Assembly (NCBI GenBank): GCA_002710265.1
Contig: PAJW01000027.1
Location: 17,907 to 25,932, forward strand
Reading direction: 5' to 3'
Source: Gammaproteobacteria bacterium
GTDB taxonomy: Bacteria > Pseudomonadota > Gammaproteobacteria > Magnimaribacterales > D2472
DNA: 8,026 bases
The notes under the pieces were generated by a model. The model saw only the letters and a program-made list of their open reading frames with translations, was not told where the DNA came from and did not search any database. A program made the position numbers and the translations under genes. This document shows, piece by piece, positions 1-6,546 of this stretch. Each line of letters begins with the position of its first letter. Within the stretch, counting starts at the first letter, position 1.

Positions 1-2022
1 CCGTTTTGTTTTTTAATGACATATTTAATTTTGTATAGTCTCAACATGGAGGTTAATTTTCTTGTAATGATGGGCCTCCTTCTGGGTATGGGAATGCTGA
101 TAGATGGCTCAATAGTCATAACAGAATATGCTGACAAGAAAATTGCTGAGGGTCTTTCCAGGGTTGAAGGTTACACTCTCGCATCAAAACGAATGTTTTA
201 TCCAATAATAGCATCTACAGGAACGACGCTGGCTGCATTCATACCAATGATGTTTTGGCCTGGTTTTACAGGTCAGTTTATGAAGTATCTGCCAATTACT
301 ATTTTTTTTGTATTATTAGCATCTCTCTTCTACTCATTAATTGTTATTCCTGTTTTAGGTTCCTATTTTGGACAAAAAGAGTCTGCTCTAAACAATAATG
401 ATGGTCACATTTCAATCTTTGTTAAGTTAACTGAATGGTATGGCAAATATATTAAAAGATTTGTAAATAACCCTATAGAAACTATAACTGCAGTTGTTTC
501 TGTATTGCTTATTATAATAATGAGTTATTCAATTTCAGGAATGGGAACGATCTATTTTGCTATTGTAGATCCTGTTCAGGCAAATATAACTGTCAAAGCT
601 AGAGGTAATTTTTCTGCTTTAGAAACAAAAGAAATTATTGAACAAGTTGAAGAACGATTTCTTGAGGTTGAAGGTATTAAAAATGTATATCTCCGATCTG
701 GAACCAATTGGTGGCAGTCTGGTGCGGATAGAATTGGCGGAGGTTTTATAGAAACACTTGAACCATCTCAAACTAAGATATCTGGTTTTGAAATTATGGA
801 TCGCTTAAAAGAGTCTACTAAAGATTTACCAGGTATTTCTGTTGAAGTTGAGGCTGATGAAGGAGGTCCGTCATTTGACTCGCCTATTGAACTTGATGTC
901 TTTGGAGATACAGAAGAACAAGTTAACAATGCAGTCACTCTAATCGAAAATTATATGAGAACTGGAATGAGTGGTCTAAATAATATATTTTCATCAAAAG
1001 CATACCCCTCTGTAGAGTGGAGTGTCGAAGTTGATAAACAGAAAGCTGCTCAACTTGGGGTAAGTGTTAGTGATGTTGGTGCATTGGTTCAAATGTTAAC
1101 TTCTGGTTTCAAAGTCGGCGAGTACAGACCAGATGATGCAAAAGATGAAGTAGAGATTAGGGCAAGATTTCCTGATTCAGACAGAACAATTACAGGTGTA
1201 AGAGATTTAAATGTAGTAACTAGACAAGGCACCGTTCCAGTAAGCTCCTTTGTAAATGTTGTTCCAAAAGAAACTCGTCAAACAATAAATAGGAAAAATG
1301 GAAAATACTTTCAAGAAGTTGGTGCAGGTGCGATGGATGAATCTGAGGTTTCCAAAAAAATTGATGAGCTAGATAATTGGCTTTCTTCAACATATTTAGG
1401 TCCAGGAATATCATACCAATTTAGTGGAATGGCTGAAGAAACTGAAGAAGTGAATAATTTTATAATTGTTGCCGGTATAACGGCAGTATTTATGATGTTG
1501 CTAATGTTAATCACCCAATTTAATAGCTTTTATCAATCTTTTATTATCTTATCTGCTGTTACCATTTCATTTGTTGGTGTCTTATTGGGGCTACTTATTA
1601 CAGGAAAATCATTTAGTACAACAATGACAGGTATTTCTATTGTCACTCTTGCTGGTATTGTGGTGAATAACAATATTGTTCTGATTGATACCTTTAATAA
1701 ATTAAAGGATGAATCACCTCAGATTGAAAAATCTAAGCATATTATAAATGCTTGTAAACAAAGATTAAGACCTATTATTTTAACTTCTCTTACAACCATA
1801 TTTGGCTTGATGCCTCTTGCAATGGGTATAAGTGTTGATGTAATTTCAAGGGATATTGTGGTGGGTAGTAGAATTGTAGATTGGTGGTCAAATCTAGCAG
1901 TTTCAATTGTTTGGGGGCTTGGTTTTAGCACATTTATTACTTTAATTCTAACCCCTGCTGTTCTTGCACTACCATATGCTTTAAGAGAAAGGTATAAAAA
2001 AATTATTCCAAATGCTAACTAA
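1..2022 (+). CDS. RND-family efflux permease, C-terminal two thirds (5' end outside window)
   Basis: This is an inner-membrane, proton-driven RND (AcrB/MdtBC/SwrC-like) transporter subunit that normally works with a periplasmic adaptor and often an outer-membrane channel. The frame is open from base 1, so the ATG at 16 is an internal Met and about a third of a normal ~1030-residue protein lies upstream. Visible in order, counting from that Met: TM4 with GMLIDGSIVITEY (residues ~25-37), further membrane helices to ~120, a helix at ~155-175, the second periplasmic porter half (~178-475), then the last membrane helices (~485-655) with GIVVNNNIVLID (~547) and the family motif RLRPIILTSL followed by GLMPLAMG (~585-605). 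At the AcrB D407/D408 pair the sequence is Asp-Gly, and at the K940 position it is Asn. Substrate cannot be told from this part. It is 16 bp upstream of xseB and may share its transcript. Family assignment is firm; the subgroup is not. Confidence 0.95.
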   Translation, partial: PFCFLMTYLILYSLNMEVNFLVMMGLLLGMGMLIDGSIVITEYADKKIAEGLSRVEGYTLASKRMFYPIIASTGTTLAAFIPMMFWPGFTGQFMKYLPITIFFVLLASLFYSLIVIPVLGSYFGQKESALNNNDGHISIFVKLTEWYGKYIKRFVNNPIETITAVVSVLLIIIMSYSISGMGTIYFAIVDPVQANITVKARGNFSALETKEIIEQVEERFLEVEGIKNVYLRSGTNWWQSGADRIGGGFIETLEPSQTKISGFEIMDRLKESTKDLPGISVEVEADEGGPSFDSPIELDVFGDTEEQVNNAVTLIENYMRTGMSGLNNIFSSKAYPSVEWSVEVDKQKAAQLGVSVSDVGALVQMLTSGFKVGEYRPDDAKDEVEIRARFPDSDRTITGVRDLNVVTRQGTVPVSSFVNVVPKETRQTINRKNGKYFQEVGAGAMDESEVSKKIDELDNWLSSTYLGPGISYQFSGMAEETEEVNNFIIVAGITAVFMMLLMLITQFNSFYQSFIILSAVTISFVGVLLGLLITGKSFSTTMTGISIVTLAGIVVNNNIVLIDTFNKLKDESPQIEKSKHIINACKQRLRPIILTSLTTIFGLMPLAMGISVDVISRDIVVGSRIVDWWSNLAVSIVWGLGFSTFITLILTPAVLALPYALRERYKKIIPNAN

Positions 2023-2038
2023 TAAATTACAATAAAAT

Positions 2039-2260
2039 ATGTCTAAAGAAGATAAACAAATAGATTTTGAAGCTTCTCTGAAAGAGCTTGAATCAATAGT
2101 AGCCAAGCTTGAGGATGAAAACATAAGCCTTGAAGATTCTGTTCAGTCTTTTGAGGAAGGAGTTAATCTTGTTAAGGAATGTCAAAGACAACTTCAAAAA
2201 GCTGAATTAAAAATTAAGAAGCTTTTAGATGACGGCACTTCAACTGAAATTAATAACTAA
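2039..2260 (+). CDS. xseB: Exodeoxyribonuclease VII small subunit
   Basis: XseB is the small subunit of exonuclease VII; several copies bind one XseA to make the enzyme that degrades single-stranded DNA to oligonucleotides in the cytoplasm. The 73-residue length is usual for the family (~70-85). The characteristic two-helix pattern is clear: DFEASLKELESIVAKLE (residues 9-25), then a turn with ISLEDSVQSFEEGVNLV (29-45), then a charged second helix running to KLL at ~63. The ATG at 2039 gives a normal N-terminus, although no Shine-Dalgarno sequence is visible in the AT-rich 16-bp gap after the RND gene. It leads the conserved xseB-ispA-dxs cluster. The partner gene xseA is not in this window. 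Identification rests on sequence pattern plus gene order. Confidence 0.95.
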   Translation: MSKEDKQIDFEASLKELESIVAKLEDENISLEDSVQSFEEGVNLVKECQRQLQKAELKIKKLLDDGTSTEINN

Positions 2261-2268
2261 ATAAACTT

Positions 2269-3138
2269 ATGCTCAATGAGTTTTTATCTCATGTAAGAGA
2301 ACTGGTCTCTAAAAATATAACTAAAGTTATAGAAGAAACTAATCCTATTGAAAAGGCTATGAATTATTCTGCCTCAAGTGAAAGCAAAATGGTTAGAGCA
2401 GCGTTAATCTATGCATCAGCCGACAATAACAATCAATTGAATCCATTAAGCAAGCTTGCCCTTGCAACTGCCATAGAGTTAATTCACACATACTCACTGA
2501 TTCATGATGACCTTCCATCAATGGATGATGATGATTATAGAAGAGGTAAAGAAGCAAATCACATTAAATTTGGTGAAGCTAATGCAATTCTTGCAGGTGA
2601 TGCTCTTCAAGCTCTTGCATATCAAATTATTGCTGATGATTCTCATCTTTATCCAGAAATGAAAGTCGAAGCTATTAGTCTCTTATCATCTGCATGTGGA
2701 AAGAATGGAATGGTATATGGGCAATATTTAGATATCAAAAATGAAACCACAGGAACTAAGAAAGATGAAATTGAATATATTCATTCTCTAAAAACCGGGA
2801 AGCTTATTGAGTGTGCAGTAGCACTTGGACAAATTGGAAATGATGAAAATAAATATATTGATAAATATCAGAGTTTTGGTAAAAAAATTGGTTTAGCTTT
2901 TCAAATTACAGATGATATTTTAGAAGTTACTTCTGATAAGAAAACTCTAGGAAAAAATATAAATTCTGATGAAAAAAATAATAAAGCAACCTATGTAAAT
3001 ATTGTTGGTCTTAATGAAGCTATAAAAAAATCTGAGAATTTGACTGAAGCCGCAATAAATGAAATTTCTGATGACAATATTAGTGGTACAAATATGCTGA
3101 TAGAATTAGCAAAATATATTACAAATAGAGAAACTTAA
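2269..3138 (+). CDS. ispA: Farnesyl diphosphate synthase (short-chain polyprenyl synthase)
   Basis: This cytosolic enzyme condenses dimethylallyl and isopentenyl diphosphates to geranyl and then farnesyl diphosphate, the precursor for undecaprenyl phosphate, quinone side chains and heme O. Its 289 residues are close to E. coli IspA (299). The first Asp-rich motif is DDLPSMDDDD (residues 80-89), in the spaced DDxxxxD form of bacterial FPP synthases, preceded by TYSLIH as in E. coli, which favours a C15 product. GEANAILAGDAL (102-113) and GQ at 151-152 are conserved. The second Asp-rich motif is DDILE (215-219), followed by TLGK (226-229). The usual N-terminal GGKRLRP isopentenyl-binding segment reads ESKMVRA (38-44): Lys and the second Arg remain, while the glycines, first Arg and Pro are lost. 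It starts at ATG 8 bp after xseB with no obvious Shine-Dalgarno site and ends one base before dxs, so co-expression with dxs is likely. A geranyl(geranyl) diphosphate product is possible but less likely. Confidence 0.95.
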   Translation: MLNEFLSHVRELVSKNITKVIEETNPIEKAMNYSASSESKMVRAALIYASADNNNQLNPLSKLALATAIELIHTYSLIHDDLPSMDDDDYRRGKEANHIKFGEANAILAGDALQALAYQIIADDSHLYPEMKVEAISLLSSACGKNGMVYGQYLDIKNETTGTKKDEIEYIHSLKTGKLIECAVALGQIGNDENKYIDKYQSFGKKIGLAFQITDDILEVTSDKKTLGKNINSDEKNNKATYVNIVGLNEAIKKSENLTEAAINEISDDNISGTNMLIELAKYITNRET

Positions 3139-3139
3139 A

Positions 3140-5008
3140 TTGAAAATCTTTAAAGAAATTCCTTCAAGCAGGCCAATTACTCCCCTTTTAGATAAAGTAG
3201 AACTTCCTGCAGACTTTAGGTCTTTTTCTATAAATGAATTACAAACCTTATCAGATGAATTAAGAGAATATTTGCTATATTCAGTAGGTCAAAGCGGAGG
3301 TCATCTAGGGGGTGGATTAGGTGTTATAGAGCTTTCAATAATTTTACATTACTTATATAAAACTCCTTTTGATAAGCTAGTATGGGATGTCGGACATCAA
3401 GCATATCCTCATAAAATCCTTACTGGTAGAAAAAATGAAATTGAAACTATCAGAAAAAAAGGCGGTTTGGCACCCTTCCCAGCTATTTCCGAGAGTGAGT
3501 ATGATTCATTTGGTGTTGGCCACTCAAGCACTTCAATAAGTGCATTGTTAGGCATGGCGGTCGCTTCAGCAGAATCCGAGCCAGAAAGAAGACATGTTGC
3601 TGTTATTGGTGATGGTGCTATGACTGCTGGCATGGCGTTTGAAGCTTTAAGTCATACCGGTCATATAAAACCAAATGTACTGATTATTTTAAATGATAAT
3701 GACATGTCTATCTCTGAAAATGTAGGTGGTTTATCTAATTATTTCTCAAGGATTTGGGCTTCAAAAACTTACAAAGGCATAAAAAAAAGTGGGGCAAGTT
3801 TTCTTAAGCCTCTGCCTCAAGCCTATCATTTAGCTAGAAAGGTTGAAACACAGATGAAGGCAATGGTTGCACCTGGGACAATATTTGAAGAATTAGGATT
3901 AAATTATATTGGTCCGATTGATGGACACAATTTAAAGCAATTAAATGAAGTAATTTCAAACTTAAAAGATTTCGAAGGTCCACAATTCTTGCATGTTATT
4001 ACCAAGAAAGGTGCTGGACTAGATCCAGCAGAAGCTGATAGGATTGGATTCCACGCCATCGGTAAAATAAAATCAATTAAACAAAAATCTTCAAAACAGA
4101 AAAAATATCAAGATATTTTTGGTGATTGGATTATCGATGCAGCTGAAAAGAATGAGGAGCTGGTTGCGATTACCCCAGCCATGCGTGAAGGATCAGGGTT
4201 GGTAGAATTTAGTAAAAAATTTCCAAGCAGATACTTTGATGTTGCTATTGCAGAACAGCATTCTGTTACATTTGCTGCGGGTCTTGCTATTGCTGGAAAA
4301 AAACCAGTTGTAGCTATTTATTCAACTTTTTTGCAAAGAGCTTATGACCAATTAATCCATGATGTTGCTGTTCAAAATCTAAATGTTACTTTTGCATTAG
4401 ATAGAGCAGGTTTAGTAGGCGAAGACGGTCCAACGCACTCTGGTAACTATGATATTGCTTATTTAAGATGCATACCGAATATGCTTATTTGTACGCCAGC
4501 TGACGAAAATGAAACAAGGCTCATGCTAACCACAGCATTTAATCATAATGGACCAGCGTCGGTGAGATATCCAAGAGGTATAGGTCCAAATACTAAAGTA
4601 GAAAAAAAACTTGCAGATGTAAAAATTGGAGAAGCAAGAATCATTCATGAAGCAAATAAAAATAACATAATGCTAAATTTTGGTTCTCTTCTGCATATTG
4701 CTGAAGAGGTATCACGTAGTTTAGAACTAACACTAATCGACATGAGGTTTGTTAAGCCGCTAGATGAAAAAATATTATTAAAATTTCTACAATCAGCAGA
4801 CGTATTTATTTCAATTGAAGATGGTTCTGTTATGGGAGGTGCCGGAAGTGCAGTTCAAGAATTTTGTTCAGAAAATGGTATTAATATCAAATCATTACTG
4901 TGTGGTATACCTGATAGATTTATAGAACATGCTTCAAGAGATGAGATGCTTGAAGAGGCAGGACTATCTCCAGAACAAATTAAATCAAAGATAAAAGAAT
5001 TAATATAA
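3140..5008 (+). CDS. dxs: 1-deoxy-D-xylulose-5-phosphate synthase
   Basis: Dxs joins pyruvate and glyceraldehyde 3-phosphate, with loss of CO2, to make 1-deoxyxylulose 5-phosphate. This is the entry step of the MEP isoprenoid pathway and also supplies thiamine and pyridoxal precursors; it needs thiamine diphosphate and Mg2+. The 622 residues match E. coli Dxs (620). Active-site features are intact: H55 in SGGHLGGGLG (E. coli H49), the thiamine-diphosphate motif from G157-D158-G159 to N187 (E. coli D152/N181), E372 in AEQHSVTF (E. coli E370), and D429/H433 (E. coli D427/H431). The transketolase C-terminal domain is present, with MRFVKPLDE and GGAGSAV. The start is TTG at 3140, one base after the ispA stop; it gives an E. 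coli-like N-terminus, and a weak purine run (3127-3133) lies in the end of ispA. Translation is probably coupled to ispA. The last 29 bp overlap the convergent pgpA gene. Confidence 0.98.
   Translation: MKIFKEIPSSRPITPLLDKVELPADFRSFSINELQTLSDELREYLLYSVGQSGGHLGGGLGVIELSIILHYLYKTPFDKLVWDVGHQAYPHKILTGRKNEIETIRKKGGLAPFPAISESEYDSFGVGHSSTSISALLGMAVASAESEPERRHVAVIGDGAMTAGMAFEALSHTGHIKPNVLIILNDNDMSISENVGGLSNYFSRIWASKTYKGIKKSGASFLKPLPQAYHLARKVETQMKAMVAPGTIFEELGLNYIGPIDGHNLKQLNEVISNLKDFEGPQFLHVITKKGAGLDPAEADRIGFHAIGKIKSIKQKSSKQKKYQDIFGDWIIDAAEKNEELVAITPAMREGSGLVEFSKKFPSRYFDVAIAEQHSVTFAAGLAIAGKKPVVAIYSTFLQRAYDQLIHDVAVQNLNVTFALDRAGLVGEDGPTHSGNYDIAYLRCIPNMLICTPADENETRLMLTTAFNHNGPASVRYPRGIGPNTKVEKKLADVKIGEARIIHEANKNNIMLNFGSLLHIAEEVSRSLELTLIDMRFVKPLDEKILLKFLQSADVFISIEDGSVMGGAGSAVQEFCSENGINIKSLLCGIPDRFIEHASRDEMLEEAGLSPEQIKSKIKELI
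4980..5008. other. Convergent 29-bp overlap of dxs and pgpA 3' ends
   Basis: The last codons of dxs (stop at 5006-5008) and of pgpA (stop at 4980-4982 on the opposite strand) occupy the same DNA. No strong GC stem followed by a T run is visible on either strand here. Transcripts from the two sides would therefore carry complementary 3' ends, unless termination is Rho-dependent or occurs inside the coding regions. Confidence 0.85.
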
Positions 5009-5480
5009 TATAAGACGGAATAATTGCTATTAAGCCGGAAATAACGTCATCAATAACAATTCCAAAACCATTCTTATAATTCTTGTCGAAATATGAAATT
5101 GGGAATGGTTTTATAATATCAAACAAGCGAAAGAAAACTAATGCTGCTAATGCATAAATTGTTCTCTCAAATTGAGAATTAGCAACAAAAAGCACCGGCA
5201 ATAAAGCTATCCACATTCCTACAAGCTCATCAATGACAATTGATTTATGATCTTTATTCTCAAGATCTTTTGATGCTTGATTGCATATCCATATCGATAA
5301 AATGCAAAATAATATTGTCAAAATAATCATATTGATGATGCTAATAAAGTGAGATAAGTAAACAAAAATTAGCCAAGCTGCAACGCTTCCAAAAGTTCCA
5401 GGCGCTATTGGTATCATGCCGATTCCGCCAAGAGTTGCTGCCAAGTGAAATGGATTTTTTAGATTAGGAAACTTCTTCAT
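4980..5480 (-). CDS. pgpA: Phosphatidylglycerophosphatase A
   Basis: PgpA is an inner-membrane phosphatase that removes the phosphate from phosphatidylglycerol phosphate, the last step of phosphatidylglycerol synthesis. Its 166 residues are near the E. coli length (~170). Family motifs run through the protein: GMIPIAPGTFGS (residues 21-32), KDHKSIVIDELVGMW (76-90) with the acidic pair D84/E85, RLFDIIKPFPI (118-128), and GFGIVIDDVISG (138-149) with D144/D145. Hydrophobic segments at ~34-66, ~91-118 and ~146-165 fit a membrane protein. The ATG (5478-5480) lies inside the end of the GlpD-like gene with a 17-bp overlap, so translation is probably coupled. It is the last gene of the minus-strand set and its stop lies inside dxs. 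In E. coli pgpA directly follows thiL; here one gene separates them. The PgpB and PgpC families look different, so the assignment is secure. Confidence 0.95.
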   Translation of the reverse strand: MKKFPNLKNPFHLAATLGGIGMIPIAPGTFGSVAAWLIFVYLSHFISIINMIILTILFCILSIWICNQASKDLENKDHKSIVIDELVGMWIALLPVLFVANSQFERTIYALAALVFFRLFDIIKPFPISYFDKNYKNGFGIVIDDVISGLIAIIPSYIILILLSLI

Positions 5481-6546
5481 TTTCTATAATTGTAACAATT
5501 TTCTTTGCTGTAGATGGTGCTGTTGTCCATTTCCCTCCAAAAATAGCAATCAATTTTTTATTTTTTTGAAGATAAAAATCCCGAGTTGATCTATGAAAAT
5601 CTTTATCTAAAGACTTTATTAATGGCCTAACACCAGAAAATGATGAAATAACATCTTCTTGTGTTATTCGATCATTAAAAAATGAATTATAGCTGTTGAT
5701 AAGATAATCCTTTTCTTCGCTTTCAATTTTCGGGTTCTCAGGATTGTCTACTCTTTTTTCAGTTGTCCCTAAAAGGGTTTTTTTGCCATAAGGAAGAGCA
5801 AAGATATATCTTGTTTTGCAAATACCGTCGAACATAAAACCAGTTTCAATTGATTTATTTATTACCAAATGGCTGCCTTTTATAAAATCAATCTCTTTAT
5901 CACTTTCAATATTATTTTTTTCTAAAAGAATTTTTGTCCATGGTCCAGCTGCTAAGACTATTTGATCAAAATTAAATTTATCAATTTGGCCAGCTACGTT
6001 GAAATTACATATTTCATAGTTTTCGTAAATATCAACCTCCAACATCTTTAACTCATCTTTCAATTTTTTACTTAAAGATTTGTCATCCATTGCCCCATCA
6101 AAAAAAGTAAGAAAATTTTCATAATTAGTATTGGTAAATATATTTGATTTAGTTGTTTTAGATATAAGTCTTCCTTTCCCAAGACTCTTTTTAAATGATA
6201 GAAGTTGATACAACTTTATACCAATAAAATATTTTAAAAACTGAGTACTAAAAAAACTTTTAAAAGGAATTAAGATTTCTATCTTTTTAGTGTTATTTGG
6301 AAAGTTTTTTAGCCACCAGTATCTATCGTTAAGGCCATTTTTTACTTCTTTTATTTGAAAACTCTCAAGATACCTTATCCCTCCATGGAGAAGCTTTGTT
6401 GTTCTAGAACTAGTCTCTGAAAGAAGCTCTTTTTTTTCAAAAATCGTTACACTACAACCTGATTTTGCTAGAAAAATAGCTGTAATTACTCCAGTAACAC
6501 CGCCGCCAATGATTCCAATTTTTTTATTTAAAAGAGTCCCAGCCAT
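5464..6546 (-). CDS. GlpD-like FAD-dependent glycerol-3-phosphate dehydrogenase, lacking the C-terminal domain
   Basis: This is a flavoprotein of the DAO/GlpD family. GlpD oxidises sn-glycerol 3-phosphate to dihydroxyacetone phosphate at the membrane and passes electrons to quinone. The FAD-binding GGGVTG is at residues 14-19, with the ribose-binding Glu at 37. The GlpD hallmark HGGIRYLE is at 54-61, AAGPW at 199-203, KGSHLV at 223-228, LLGTTE at 258-263, FSGVRP at 303-308 and FGGKWTT at 336-342. The E. coli substrate residues R54, Y55, R317 and K354 correspond to R58, Y59, R307 and K339, all kept. E. coli GlpD has 501 residues; this protein ends at 360, just after the flavin domain, so the helical C-terminal domain is absent. 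The reading frame is otherwise intact, which argues against a decayed gene. The ATG overlaps the thiL end by 23 bp, and the stop overlaps pgpA by 17 bp. Substrate is inferred; another 2-hydroxyacid or an amino acid is possible. Confidence 0.85.
   Translation of the reverse strand: MAGTLLNKKIGIIGGGVTGVITAIFLAKSGCSVTIFEKKELLSETSSRTTKLLHGGIRYLESFQIKEVKNGLNDRYWWLKNFPNNTKKIEILIPFKSFFSTQFLKYFIGIKLYQLLSFKKSLGKGRLISKTTKSNIFTNTNYENFLTFFDGAMDDKSLSKKLKDELKMLEVDIYENYEICNFNVAGQIDKFNFDQIVLAAGPWTKILLEKNNIESDKEIDFIKGSHLVINKSIETGFMFDGICKTRYIFALPYGKKTLLGTTEKRVDNPENPKIESEEKDYLINSYNSFFNDRITQEDVISSFSGVRPLIKSLDKDFHRSTRDFYLQKNKKLIAIFGGKWTTAPSTAKKIVTIIENEEVS

Noticed and set aside
16..18. ATG at 16 as the start of the RND gene
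   Set aside because: The frame is open to base 1, and the ATG falls within a transmembrane helix of a protein whose N-terminal third is missing; the real start is upstream of the window.
1220..1931. Three short antisense open frames (64-70 codons) inside the RND gene
   Set aside because: They lie entirely within a clearly coding, family-conserved frame on the other strand, have no recognisable motifs and no start context; they are chance frames.
1964..1998. Promoter for xseB-ispA-dxs (TTGCAC and TATAAA in the end of the RND gene)
   Set aside because: The spacer is 23 bp, too long for a normal sigma-70 promoter, and such hexamers are common in AT-rich DNA.
2104..2152. Near-repeat of AAGCTTGAGGA and AAGCCTTGAAGA in xseB
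   Set aside because: It is explained by similar Lys/Leu/Glu codons in the two helices of XseB rather than by a DNA repeat element.
3409..3633. 74-codon antisense frame inside dxs
   Set aside because: It overlaps the conserved thiamine-diphosphate-binding part of Dxs, where strong codon constraint leaves the reverse strand open by chance.
5014..5040. Possible intrinsic terminator near the dxs/pgpA junction (CGG...CCG with AATA/TATT pairing)
   Set aside because: The stem is short, bulged and mostly AT, and no uninterrupted T run follows it on either strand.
5464..6546. GlpD-like gene as a pseudogene because the C-terminal domain is missing
   Set aside because: The flavin domain is complete, all expected active residues are present, no frameshift is seen, and the stop is embedded in a coupled overlap with pgpA.
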